Position numbers and translations under genes: made by a program. A model generated the notes under the pieces. It saw only the letters and a program-made list of their open reading frames with translations, made no database searches and was not told the DNA's origin. Of a stretch of DNA of 64,000 nt, positions 36,220 to 48,232 are shown in pieces; the stretch's first letter is position 1; each line of letters starts with the position of its first letter. Origin of the DNA: Euwallacea fornicatus (taxonomy: Eukaryota; Arthropoda; Insecta; Coleoptera; Curculionidae); the NCBI RefSeq assembly GCF_040115645.1, contig NC_089556.1:4030001-4094000 (forward strand), read 5' to 3'.

Positions 36220-36930
36220 CTTAAATTAATCTTCAGCAAGATGAAACACGCGCTAAGAGGCGCTATGAGTCTGTGATTCGAAGCGAGGTCTCCCTCCACC
36301 TTTCCCAGGCTTGGCAAGAGCTACAACTTCCGATTTCTTCAAAAGGGCGGAGGAGTTTCTAAAGTGTTATAGAACTAATGAGTGTGCTATTTACGAGAAT
36401 TGGGAAATTCTGGATGCATCCCATTCGCACCGGCCGCTGGTTCTGTTTTCAGATCTTTTAAAACCTCCTGATCACTAGCCGCGGCTTTCTGAGTCCCGAG
36501 GAGGGCGTTCATAGTTTCGACATGACTTTTATCAATATTTATCGGTCCCTTAGGAATCTGTATTATCCTGGCAATGACGTGATTTGGGTTCTCGGGGCAG
36601 CGCTTTGCCGACCTCGTCAGAGAAGGTGAGCTGTCCAGTTTGTCGGGCAGATGTCGTGTTTTTCTATACGAGTGTTGAAAACTTGAGTTTCCGACCAAGC
36701 TGTGCCATCTATCCCTCCATGCAGCATCCGGGATGTCCAGCATTTCATGGGTCACACCTGGGTCGTGATTGTTACCATAACTGACCCCAAGCTCGCTGCA
36801 GCGGAAGCTCCACCCAGGAACATACTTCCTTCCTCTAAAGTTGCCAAACAGCATGCATCAAGGGGCACGACCCTCTAGACGTGCATGTCTCTTAGCAATG
36901 CTCTCCACAACGGCCACGATCCAGGGTCCC
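36220..36930 (-). mobile_element. Non-LTR retrotransposon fragment (start of RT domain)
   Basis: On the minus strand a 155-codon frame (36854-36387) carries RDRWHSLVGNSSFQHSYRK, then DLKTEPAAGANGMHPEF. These match the linker and the start of the reverse transcriptase of many insect LINEs, where the latter reads like LKTGKAAGxDGIHPEF. Downstream, at about 36350-36250, FKKSEVVALAKPGK corresponds to the next conserved block before frames break. Only about 0.7 kb survives. It cannot be autonomous. Confidence 0.75.
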
Positions 36931-39294
36931 GGCACTTGGCGGAGATCGATTTGATAATTTAATTTTTTTTTCATTTCGCGGTTTATTTTCTTTAATTCAA
37001 GTTGATTCTAATTCTTCTCACTGACTTCACATTACGACTATCACAATTAATGAATCGAGTGCTTTATTTTGAAAAGTGTTGCTTGAACTTTAATTTCTCA
37101 GAGTAGATGGGTGGATAGTTAGGTTGTTTTCTTCTGTCCAAAGCTAGCTCACCTAAGGGCCAATAGATCAACGTCTTGGCACACTGATAAATTCGCGACA
37201 ATGTAAATCACCTTGATAAATTTGCCAGGAGTTTGATAGTTTTCGAAAAGTAACTCACAATCGTTTATCTAGTGATGATAGCGTCTCCTGTGATACTAGC
37301 GAAACTGCACCAGGACATACCTCCTTGTTCTAATCAGTCCATTGATCTTCATGTATAAAAAAAGGTTTCGTACAGTCATTAATAAATCTACAGCGACACG
37401 AATTAATATTTTATTATTCAAAGGACAAACATAATTGCAAATTAACCTATCAAATGATGCATGCCACTAATGGACATCTTTTACAAAGCAAAATAACGTA
37501 AACCACACACAGCATTATTACAATGATGCATAAATTATTTTTACGTGAGGTACGTGTGGCGTTTCAGGGAACCTCAAATTCGCGAAAACCGGGATTTGCA
37601 AGTTTGAAAATTCTGATCAATTAAGAGGTCAAAACTCGTGGATCCTCACTTTAAGCATTGTACGTATAAGGCTGTTAATGTGTAACTGAGAGTCAATGTA
37701 CGTGTTTGTGGACGATAATCGCCAAACATTTGCTAATTGCCTACCTTAGTTCGACATCATCTAAAAATTAACATTATCTAAAAAGCATTTTGCCGTATAC
37801 GCAAATCACGCCGAAAGCTCACGTATCTCTTACTTCGGTGCTAATTAATTGGAATTACGGACCATATAAACCCGGTGTCCCCCCTCCGAAAAAAACTCAT
37901 TGCTTGGGACAAACCAAAGAGTTTTTTTGGAACTACCAATGCAATTCCTAGCACCTATATCGATATCGTAATAGATAGTGGCATTTTTGTTTGTTATAAT
38001 CTGATAATACGTAAACGTTCAGTGTAAATATGTTCGAAAAACCTGCAGCATTCGCGTGAGTGAGTGAGAAGTACATAATGTATTTCAAATTAATTTTTGC
38101 GCTTTTATGTACATGGCGGTTTATTAATTAGTTTTTCTCGCTTAAACGGTCCAGGCCATTGTAAAAATCAGCATTGTGCGCTTTTGTGGCTCGTTTCGGG
38201 ATTGTTTTTTGCATATTAATAGTCGTGACTGTGACTGTTAGGGTCAGTTCATACGAGAGCGCCAGCGAAGTGCGATACATCAATTCGTCCACCAAACAGG
38301 CGAACGTTCACCCTACATCATGATCTTTCCGCGCCTCAGTGTATAACACATTTTGATAGCTCATGTGAATTGATACTGATCTATCGGGTAACTGACGAAT
38401 TGAAAAATACATTATCATACATCTTCATCTTTTTGTCAAAGGTCAAATGACGTATTTACGCGTAAGGTGTAGGTAATAAATTATAACATCTTCATCGCTC
38501 CGCCTGCACGTACAGTCGAATATTGGACAATTGAATGCAGTGCAGTTAAACTTAGTGCAGAACAGGTTATAAGAGATCAAGTTCAAAATTGAAACCGCAG
38601 GTATTCTTACGCGTAAACGATGAAGTGATCGCGGTAATAAATAATACTTCCTCATGTATTGTTCTTTAAATCTGCAATGGGTGAGATATGCATCAGCTAT
38701 CCCGACGACGATGGGGCAGTCCAAGAAAAGCTACTGCGTAAGTCTTATGCTAGTCCGTTCAAAAAAGTTCGTATTGACTGTTAGAGGGTACCTGCTTGGT
38801 AATTAGTCATATCGTAGTAATTTCTAAATAGTAGCCAGGATTAAATAGTACGTTTCCAAGAAATGTGCTCATGAATATAAAGATTAATTTATCTTTAATT
38901 CAAGGCGCCAAAATAACAAAAACGAGTAAAGATCTAAAATTGCTCAAGTTTACTTTCGTGTAGATTGGAATCTAATCTCGCTGACTGATGTAAGTTTGTT
39001 CAACAATTCCGTGTTTATGTGATTTAACCACTTTGGAGAATTCATTCACTGCAGCGCATGAGTCAATTTGTACACATATTGCGAATGGCCATCCAAATCG
39101 ACTATTACGAATTATTACTAAATCTCTGAGCGAGCATTATAGAGACTAATTGTGAGAAACGCATATTACCTCTCCATATTTGAAAAACAATAATTCTAAG
39201 CCGACACTCAACAGGCAATATTGAATGATAAACGTTACGGGATTGTTATTTCAAACTAACAAGAAGGTGCATGATGGCACGCTCAGCCTGCAGC
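36931..39294. other. Non-coding, no confident feature
   Basis: Two ACGCGTAA-containing blocks near 38455 and 38610, each followed by GGTAATAAA-like sequence, hint at an old duplication. Open frames are short and unrecognised. Confidence 0.35.
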
Positions 39295-39997
39295 TACAGG
39301 GTGTTTCATCGGCATACCGAAAAATTTTCGGCGGATGTAGAGCTCGTAAAAACAAGCATTCAAAAGGAATAAAATTAGGTCCCAAATCGCTTCGTTTCCA
39401 AGATGCGAGGTGTTCCATCTATGATTTTTTTAGCATTTTTTAAAAATATTTCAAAAACGGGTTGGGGCACGGACATAAAATTGGTTGTCTGTAAGTCCTC
39501 CACCTCTACTAAAATAAAATAACATTAATTTCTCCTAAATAATTGTAAAAAATCGCACTTGGAAACTTATACTGCTTGTCGGTAGGCACATGAATGAGAA
39601 ATGGTTTCTTATCTCGAAAACAACAAAACCCTATGAGGCCTTTTTATTGAGAATTCATGGAGAATTATGAAAAAAAAATCGTATTAAAAAAAGTCAGTGG
39701 TGCACCATCTTTCTCATCAAAAATATTCCATTAAATGGCCGCACAGACGCCACTGGCATAAGTGCAAATACTCTGCCTACTCAAGAACGTGCACATTTAT
39801 GTCGCCATAGCGTGTCCCGAATTTTACGTTCGTTCCAAACCGTTTTTGAAATACATAAAAAAAATTATAAAAAATCAAACCCCCTACCTCTTGTAAACGA
39901 AGCGATTTCGGACCTAACTTTGTTCGTTCTAAATACTTGTTTTTATGAACTCTACACTCCTTGAAAGTTTGTCGGTATGTTTAGGAAACACCCTGTA
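39295..39997. repeat. Non-autonomous TIR element, 703 bp
   Basis: Begins TACAGGGTGTTTCATCGG and ends with the diverged complement AAACACCCTGTA. The inverted arms extend over 100 bp, including GTCCCAAATCGCTTCG on the left and CGAAGCGATTTCGGAC on the right. No transposase frame is present. It shares its outer ten bases with the mariner-type element at 61243, differing at one base. Confidence 0.85.
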
Positions 39998-40799
39998 TAT
40001 TTCAAATCATTGCACTCTCTACAACTCTTAAACATCGTCAATAAAGTTCAACAATGTAGTAAATAATGTTGCTTAATTAACCGCTATGGTGACTTCGTAT
40101 TATATTGTCCACCTAATGTTGACCCAATACCCAGCCCATGGGCTGAAATTAAATCGGGCTCACATAGCATCTGAGGAAGTAAGGAGAAATCTGTCATACA
40201 CAAAGTGTTTATACGATAGTGCTCACCTGAGCTCGTCTTGGGACATCTATAGCATGGACGCCATTCTATTAAAGTTTGTTCGTATAGTCTTGGTTTAAAA
40301 CAGGCTTGGCCGAACCAGAACTGCAGTCAAGTAAATTCCATTTTGCACACGCCAGACCCACTGTTTGATACTTTTAATGCAAGGAGAATTGAAACGACCA
40401 TCACCTAGTGAATCGACACCATGTTGGAATCCACAATGATTACAACTACTCTTAAGGTGATAGAGCCAAATTTAGGACGGTGGACATTTGACGCAAGAAG
40501 GGAGTTCTGTGCCCTTGTATCTCCATTTTAGTCCCAAAACGGTCTGGAATTGTCACATGGTTCTGAATGCTTAAAAAATAATGGGGTTGCCCTTGTCGTC
40601 ATCAGTTGAACGGATTCGTCTTTCGTGGCAGTAAATCTGAACCTGCCTTGGGGATATTTCCGGGCTTGGAGAAGCGCAGAGCTCTAGTAATGGATTGAGT
40701 TGAGATTTTAGGAGTGCTGGAACCAAGAGGAATCCAAAAAGCTCCTGACGGAACCATCGTAAAAGAGGGTCCAATTCCTTGTTCTGTCAAATATGCAAT
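39998..40799. other. Possible further retrotransposon remnant
   Basis: The stretch before the recognisable LINE tail is less AT-rich and has open frames in several frames without a clear domain. It may be the upstream part of the same decayed element. Confidence 0.3.
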
Positions 40800-41075
40800 C
40801 GGGAAGGACAGTCATGATGGTTTGCACAAGGCATGTCGTGTTCTTGAATAGCTTGTCCAGATTGGAGATCTTCGAGTAATCGGAGTGCCCATTGAGTCTT
40901 CTTGAGGAGGAGACCGTGGAGTACATTTTGTATGAATGTCTCGCGATTTTCACTTAAAGGTTTAAACTGTTTCGTAGTGCAGCAATTGGGCCAGAAGACC
41001 CAAACAATACGTCATTCATTGAGGCAGGGAGGTTCACGAGGAACTTGGAGATATCAGAGGACGACCAATAAGCCG
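40800..41075 (+). mobile_element. Non-LTR retrotransposon 3' tail remnant
   Basis: In the + strand a frame reads ECPLSLLEEETVEYILYECLAIFT, a stop, and then SAAIGPEDPNN followed by ISEDDQ and a stop. This resembles the C-x-x-C/H cluster after the RNase H domain of Jockey/I-type LINEs (CxxC…EETxEHILxECP). A single TAA interrupts it. Boundaries are approximate. Confidence 0.6.
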
Positions 41076-41260
41076 TAATGGGCGTCTTATTGTGAGTTTA
41101 TCACCAAAAATATCAGGTCGCAGTGGAGGACTATCACCAGTCCACCCAATTTAATATAACAAAACAACATAGTTATTAGACATATTAAGCTTAAACCACC
41201 CGTCGACCTAAAAACTAAATCTGTGTTCCTGTTTTGGCTGGAGATGTTTTAATTCGATTA

Positions 41261-42048
41261 TACAGGGTGTTCGTTAATGATGTGCAGATATTTCAAGATG
41301 GGATTCTACATGAAAAAATAATGGTAGTTTGTGATATAAATTATGTTTCAAGAATGGTCCGTTACGAAAATGCAGGTCTGTAAGTTTTTGGAAAAATGAA
41401 TTGAACTTCATGCGTGTTTCCGAAACCGCTCGAGATATTTTAATGAAATTTGATATGTAAAGACAATTTATTAAGGTGCATTGATTGCAATAAAAATATG
41501 CTTTCCACCTTCATCGTCATCAATCTTGCGTACAACTAACAAGAAAAAAAAATAAAAATATTGTGAGGAAACACCAGGACTGCACTAGCAAAGATAAAAC
41601 TGAACGAACAGATTTCGATAATGACAATAACAACAACAAAGTTTGTTTTTTTAACTATTTTTATTTTGACAAAAATCAGTGGCGCATCTTCTTTTTCTTT
41701 AAAAATACTGAGGAAAGTAGTAATTCATATTTCATCACGATGCCAACCCACAATGTGTTAAATTTTATTTGCCATATTAAAATAGTTTTGAGTACGTTTG
41801 CATTGAAACGCAATTTTAATTGCAATTAATGGCCCTTTACAAACTATTTTTACATACCAAATTTCATTGAAATATCTCAAGCGGTTTCGGAAATATTCAT
41901 TAAGTTCCATTTTTTTTTTCCGAAACTTCGCAGCCCTGTACTTTCGTAACGTAGCATTATTGGAACATAGTTTATGTAACAATCATTATTTTTTCACGTA
42001 GTATCCCACCTTAAAATATCCGCACATCATTAAGGAACACCCTGTGTA
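41261..42048. repeat. Non-autonomous TIR element, 788 bp
   Basis: The ends are TACAGGGTGTTCGTTAATGA and a complement ending AACACCCTGTGTA. Inverted homology continues inward (ATGTGCAGATATTTCAAGAT against TTAAAATATCCGCACAT, and CATGAAAAAATAATG against CATTATTTTTTCACG). The interior is AT-rich and non-coding. Confidence 0.82.
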
Positions 42049-42895
42049 GTTTAAGAAACGTGAAGCGAATGTCTGTTTATCAGAACTACTTCAAGACCAG
42101 AAACGCTCTATTACTGCTATGGCTCCAGCTCTCTTCTTGCAGTAATTTATTTACAGATGATTAATTCGCAATTTCCTCCTCACAACGGATCGCACCAGGG
42201 GGGCATCCGACATAATTCGATTTAAGGCCCCCTAAATCTCAATTAAATTGTTTAAGGTTGAAGACCGATTACATCGGTCACAGAGACAACTAGGTACTCT
42301 ATCATTCAAATTTATTGTTTGAACGAGTGCATATGACCGCCATTGGATGCATCGCATAAAAAAAAACTGTTTTCGAGCTACAATATTTATCCATATTTTA
42401 AATATGAAGCCACGTGATTAAACTTTCTGCGAATAAGAAAATAAACAGACTGTCAATTGCGATACAGGTCGGGCTTAAATTGATATTGACAAGCCACATG
42501 TGTCCAACAGTTTGGTCATAAAATAATATGAGATCTAATGGAGATTCACTTAACTCGTTTTGGTTGACTGAAAATTTCTGTAAAAATCATCTTCGAAATG
42601 TCGAGAATTTTTCGAAAAACGCCCCACACTTAAATCCTCTTACAAGGTGAACACACGTTAATGGCGATACACATTTACATTAAAATACAATTTCCCTCCA
42701 ACATTTCCTGTTTAACTTTATGGTGTCCGCACGTTTTCGCGTTAACAAACTAAACTATTTTCGATTAATTGTGACAATTACAAGAAATAAAATAATGTTT
42801 CCTTATTAATACCGCTCATTTGCGCCTCGAATTTAACGCATCACAATTCATAATTAATTGCGAAAAGTGAAATTTACTTTTGAACGATGTTTCAG
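42049..42895. other. Intron or upstream region of the transporter
   Basis: AT-rich with no recognised feature, ending at the acceptor GTTTCAG immediately before the start exon. Confidence 0.5.
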
Positions 42896-42897
42896 AA

Positions 42898-45800
42898 ATG
42901 CCTGAGCGATCCAAAAGCTCCTCCTCAGAGGAGGAAGAAGAGGATATCGTGTCAAACGCCATAGGGGAGTTCGGGAGGTGGCAGCTTCTACTTACGTTTT
43001 TATTATCTCTAGTAAATATCCCCTGTACGTGGCATATATTCGTACCTACGTTTCACGCGAGGCATAGGGATTATGTGTAGGTACAAACACATTTCCCTCA
43101 AAAATCCCTGTTGAGAGATTTTTTTGTTTTCAGGTGTTTAGAGTCGCCAGGGTGCCATTCGGTTGACTCGTGTTGGGTCTCCGAACAAATCTCTAATGGA
43201 AGTTGTATAGATAGCAATAGCACTCCTTTTAAGTGTCGAAACTGGGAATTTAAGGGCAACGGTAAGTTCAAATTTCACATCCATAATTACTCGAGTATAA
43301 TAATAATAATAATAACGTGTAATTGAGGCCTATTTATGACGCAACTGCTCGCTTTTGAAACAGCTAATGCGACGAGAATTCTTCTTGTAACAAAAGGATT
43401 AAAGAAAGATGTAATCAAAATAATTTGGCTTAAGCGAATTTTTATTGCCAAACTTGAGAGAGAGGCAAAACATGTGTATAACTTTTACAACATAAGAATG
43501 ACGAAAACAAAACATTTTAAAATCTTAAACTTTCCTTTATTATTGGTTATTCTAATGTAAATGTTATTACGTTATAAATAGTATATACAGGGTGTCCCAA
43601 AAATATACCGACGAATTTTATGGAGTGACGGGGACAGCGATACAAACTTTTTTCTTAAGCAAACGTATGCCCGCGAATGAGCCGTATGAGCAAAAAAAGG
43701 CAATGTGGTTTTGCTCATTACAATCACTTTTTGTTCATATTAGACGTGGCCTTTTTGATAAATAAACGATGGCTTACAGTGATCGTCCAGAATGTTGACC
43801 ATTCGCTTCAGTGCAAAAATTGCACCATCGGTTCGTTGACTCGTGGACTCCATGAAATATTCCAGGAATAGCTCCTTGATGTCTGCCACTACAGATTTGT
43901 ATTACTAAAAGATTTTCTTCATTACGAATACGTGTTTCGTAGACCAGATATTTCAGATAACCCCAAAAGAAATAATCCAAAGTGTTGGGATTAGGATAAC
44001 ACGGAGGACAGGTTACAGGACCTCCTCTTCCAATCCATTGGTGCATATTCATTTGTCAAATGAGAAATGAACTTTTTTTTTTGTTTTGGGTGCATATTTT
44101 TACTAAAGAAAAAAGGTTGTATCGTTAACCCCTACTACCCCCTAAAGTTTATCGGTACATTTTTGGGACACCTTGTATATTATGCGTCTTCTTTCAATGT
44201 GCCTCATATCTTCTATTAATATGTCCTAGATCCACACATCCTTGTTATTACTTTTTCATTTTATAAATTATTATCTTTTTCCTTTTTCTTTTTAATTATT
44301 TTTACTTCCAAATGTCTCTCTCGTCTTATGTCCATTCAACACGAAGCAGTTTCTCCCAGTTTTCTCTCTCCCTCTCTTCCTCTCTCTTCGCCTTTTTCCC
44401 TCCTCTCTCTCTCTCTTTCACTCATTGCTTTCTCAAACCGACTCTCGTAATTCAAAATATTTGCCTGTGCATTCTTGTCTATTTTTGATAATGTACAACA
44501 GCCTCGAAGGGGGTCTTCCAAACAGCTCCAATCCGTAGCCATTTGAAAGTCACGAATCTCCACCGTTATAATCCAGAATATTCCTCAAATACCTCTATAT
44601 ACTAGTTATCTACATTTGTTTCACTCAACTTATTCCATTTATTTTTCTTGGGTTTCCACTTATTTCTATAGAACTTGTAATGGAATTTGTAGGCTCGACC
44701 ATCATCTCAGAATTCGACTTGGTCTGTGATAGAAAAACATTAATAAATCTGGCAGAAATGATGTTTCTCGCCGGGGTAGCTGTAGGTGGCCTAGTCAGCG
44801 GGATCATATCCGACAAATATGGCAGGAAAAAGACGTTGCTGACTTCAATATTTGTGCAATGCACTTTAGGTACTTCTTACCACTGTTACCCCGAAACCAC
44901 TACATACGTAATTATTTTAGGAACCATAATAGCCTTTGCACCATGGTTCGAGCTATATCTAGTTCTACGCTGTTTGCTCGGTTTCTTTTCGGTCTCGGTG
45001 GTATTCAGTGGATTCGTATTGGCCATAGAGCTAGTGGGGGGTCATTGGAGGACCATCACTGGTATATCATACCTCTTCCCGGTGTCCTTAGGATACTGCA
45101 CCATATCTGGCATAGCTTACTTTTTAGACGACTGGAGGCATTTGCAGTTGGCCTTGTCTCTACCAAGCGCTTTATTTTTGTTCACTTGGTATAACGCCAG
45201 ATGCAAAACTTAGTGACGAGCATAAAGATTACAATTTTGCAGGTTTGTGCTTCCGGAATCGCCACGATGGCTGCTAGCGCTCGGTAGAACAAAGGAGGTT
45301 ATAGAGATTCTGGAACGGGCAGCCAAATTCAATAAGAAGGAACTGCCCACAAATCTGGATAAAACCTTGGTGCCAGTGCTTAGAGTAGGTCAGGAGGAGA
45401 ATAAGAACGCGGGAGTGCAAGACCTTTTCAAAACCGCAGCCATGAGGACGAAGACAATGACATTGTTCTTGATATGGTTCGGAGTTTATTTAGTGTATTA
45501 TGGTTTGGTACTGAATCTAAGCAACATTGGAGGAGATCTATACATCAATTCCGTGAGTTTTACATAGACACATTAAGACAAACGACGTTGCATCATCTAA
45601 AAAATGCTCCCCCTGACTACGCCTTGTGGAATAAACAAACAGGAAACTTGTATTAATGAAATTTCAGGTTTTAACGGGCATAGTCGAGGTGCCTGCAGTG
45701 GCCCTCAGCATCCTCATCCTCATGAAAGGAGGCAGGAGATGGCCTCTGGCGCTGACAATGATAGTTTCGGGCATATTCGCCGGCCTGGCCATTCCAGTAT

Positions 45801-46252
45801 CTTGGATATCAAACGACCTCCAATGGTTGATCACCACCTTCATGATGACCAGCAAGTTCTGCATCAGCTCCTCCAACGCCGTCATGCCGGTGTACACGGC
45901 CGAATTGTACCCCACCATCATCCGAAACATCGGAGTTGGGGCGGCCAACGTACCCGCCGGTATCGCTTTGATGCTGGTGCCGTATTTGTGGATGTTGGTT
46001 AGTTCGGGTGTTTAAATTAAATTTGGAACATTTGCAACGAAGTTTCTCTTGCAGATTGATATGCACAAAGCGCTACCCCTTTTGGTTATTACGATATTCG
46101 GGATAGTCGGTGGAGCATCAGTGCTGTTACTACCAGAGACAGGAGTGCAGCCCTTGGCCGACACTCTGGACGGAAACCCTGCGGCGAGGATCAACAACGC
46201 GCCGTGCAACAACGGGAGCATTAAGAAGATTAACAATAATCACTGCACGTAA
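42898..46252 (+). CDS. SLC22-type organic cation/solute transporter, seven exons
   Basis: Members are plasma-membrane major facilitator carriers with about 12 membrane helices that move organic cations, carnitine or related solutes. Coding exons: 42898-43076, 43134-43261, 44672-44869, 44921-45188, 45243-45552, 45668-45997, 46055-46252. Phases agree throughout and give 536 aa, a normal family length. Landmarks: a Ser/Glu-rich cytosolic N-terminus, then helix 1 (WQLLLTFLLSLVNIPC), a cysteine-bearing extracellular loop, EFDLVCDR, the MFS signature DKYGRKK (150-156), FAPWFELYLVLR, PESPRWLLALGR (from 262), and AELYPTIIRNIGVGAAN near the C-terminal half. The ATG lies two bases inside its exon, so a 5' UTR exon must lie upstream. 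One intron of 51 nt (44870-44920) is in frame and stop-free. The substrate is unknown. Confidence 0.93.
43584..44179 (-). mobile_element. Mariner-type element, internally deleted
   Basis: The ends TATACAGGGTGTCCC and, as complement, TATACAAGGTGTCCC bound about 600 bp. The minus strand at 44052-43774 encodes WIGRGGPVTCPPCYPNPNTLDYFFWGYLK, the region of the last catalytic residue in DDxD mariner-type transposases. The related element at 61243 has WIGRRGPILWPPRSPDLNPLDFF there. Here SPDL is replaced by YPNPN, so the motif has decayed and the rest of the transposase is missing. Confidence 0.8.
44360..44425. repeat. CT-rich microsatellite tract
   Basis: Imperfect CTCTCT/CTTCC repeats within a transporter intron. 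On the minus strand they give an RERERR-type frame that is an artefact. Confidence 0.75.
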
Positions 46253-46336
46253 CTCCGGACACGTGAAAATTCCACCAATACTTAACTCTGATGTCCATTT
46301 ATTGGGGCAAGGATAGATGTCAGACGGGCAATTATC

Positions 46337-46342
46337 AATAAA
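46337..46342 (+). terminator. AATAAA polyadenylation signal of the transporter
   Basis: First canonical AATAAA, 85 bp beyond the transporter stop. Another lies at 46555-46560. Which is used cannot be seen. Confidence 0.4.
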
Positions 46343-46831
46343 GCTTTGGTAAGGCGCAGCTTAACGTGTTTATTCAAATAAATGTTAGGTACTTAATATG
46401 TAGATTCTGTAGTTTTAAATGTTAGAAATAATGAACTGGCAGAAAGGATCGAATACTCGGTATATGTAAAATTTCACTGGGGTCATTATACATATCTATG
46501 CTGCTTAAAAGGTAATTTTGTACATATTTTACTGTGTAAACTACACAAAAATGGAATAAAATAGATTTAATTTACAAGAACTTTCATTAAGTTGCTGTAA
46601 AACAGGCGGAGTTCTATAATCCGAGTGCTTTAAATATTGTAGTATTTTCTTTGTTAATATAATGTTTTTCCCGTACAAATAATATAATTTATTTTTATAT
46701 GTAGATGCGTAACGCAGTAAGTAAAGTGTATGGTATTTAAGTTAATGGATAAAATTATAGTAAACTTTAAACTGCATATTGTGGTTTCCTTTCAAGTCTT
46801 TCGTCCAAAAATGCCTCTCCAAAATCACATA
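46343..46831. other. Transporter 3' flank, no further feature
   Basis: AT-rich downstream DNA with an alternative AATAAA at 46555-46560, running into the old Tc1-like relic. Confidence 0.45.
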
Positions 46832-47192
46832 CAGTCACTCACAAAAGTCTTGGTACAGTATATTATTTAATTGAAAGGTGTTAATATCTTCTTTATGCAA
46901 AAACAACATTTAATTTTATCACATGGAAATGCATATTTCGTTATACGTGCTGCTAGTAATAATAACAATTTGCATAAAAAATTGAACTTACCAGATAAAA
47001 AATATTATTTGTTTTTCTAACAACAGGTTACATCTACAAAGGTCTTGGTACAGGACACATATGTTTACAATATTAATGTTTACAAAAATTAACTGGTTTA
47101 CTATTGGTTTATCACGTTTCTATGACCACATAAAAAATACACAAGTTTCCGGTCCGGTCTATTTATTTTATTTTTTTTTATTAGTTTTAAAC

Positions 47193-48207
47193 ATGGCTAG
47201 AACAGAGTGAAGTGCGAATAAATGAAAACGAATTCTTAATTTAAATAAAGTAAAATCTTATAATGATGTTTAAAAAATCTTAAAAAGGAGTAGCTCTACG
47301 GTTCAAAAAATGATTAATCGTTTCAAACTCGAAAACAGAATTAAGAACAAACCACAAATTGGTGGAGATCCAAAGTTGTTATCGGAAAGGGAAACAAGGT
47401 AAATTTTAAATGAAATTAAGAGATATTCTAAGAAGAGTGCTTCAATGTTGACTTCATAAATTAGACAGTACTTTGGAAACACTGTCCACGAGGAACCAAT
47501 TCGAAGAACACCTCATTGAAGAGGATATAAAAGCTGTAGGGCAAGAAAGAAACCCTATGTAACTCAGATAAATAGAAAGAAGCGTCCGGATTTTTCCAAG
47601 CAATACCCACCGATGAAACCCGAATTTTGGGAAAATGTCACTTGGTCAGATGAGAGTAAATTCAATATTTTTGGACCAGACGGGTCGAAAAAAAGTGTGG
47701 AGAAAATAGGAGAAGCGCTAAATCCGATAAATGTAATTCCAACCATCAAACGTGGAGGAGGCGGAATAATGGTCTGAGGTTGCCCTGAGACATCTAGTGT
47801 AAAAAATTTAATAATAATTGCTGAAATCACGAATCATTAAGTGCACCTTAATATCCCAAAGAAAAATTTAAAGCAAAGTGCAGAAACATTTGGGTTGGCA
47901 CGCAACTATTACTTTTAGCAAGATAATGACGTCAAACATAAATCTTACGTAGTACGCCAGTGGTTGATATACAATACACAACATTTACTAGAAACACCTC
48001 CCCAAGATCTCGTCCTTAATCCCATAAAGCAACTATGGGGTAACTTGGAAAAACAGATTCGGAAAAACGTGATACACAACGAAGGTGATTTAAGTCGTCT
48101 TAGAAGAATGGGAAAAGTATTAAGTGATATTAAAAAAAGTTAGTTCAGTCAATGCCAAACCGTTTATTGGAAGTCCTGAAGCAAAACGAGTACCCTATCC
48201 GGAATGA
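47193..48207 (+). pseudogene. Tc1-like transposase pseudogene
   Basis: Family motifs survive in shifted frames: MARTE at the start, RFKLENRIKNKPQIGG near 47320, WENVTWSDESKFNIFGPDG near 47630, GGGGIMV near 47757, QDLVLNPIKQLWGNLE near 48005. There are many stops and frameshifts, and the last catalytic residue of SPDLNPIE is changed (NPIK). It is dead. Confidence 0.8.
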
Positions 48208-48232
48208 ATGAACTTTTTTTTATTTTTTAATA

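Larger units (their letters stand above)
43262..44671 (+). other. Transporter intron 2 with an embedded transposon
   Basis: The intron runs from GTAAGT to TTTCTATAG. It contains an ATA microsatellite at about 43296-43315, the TIR element at 43584-44179 and a CT-rich tract at about 44360-44425. No additional exon is required by the phases. Confidence 0.75.

Noticed and set aside
44336..44563. Arg/Glu-rich minus-strand frame
   Set aside because: It is the CT-rich microsatellite read on the other strand, inside a transporter intron.
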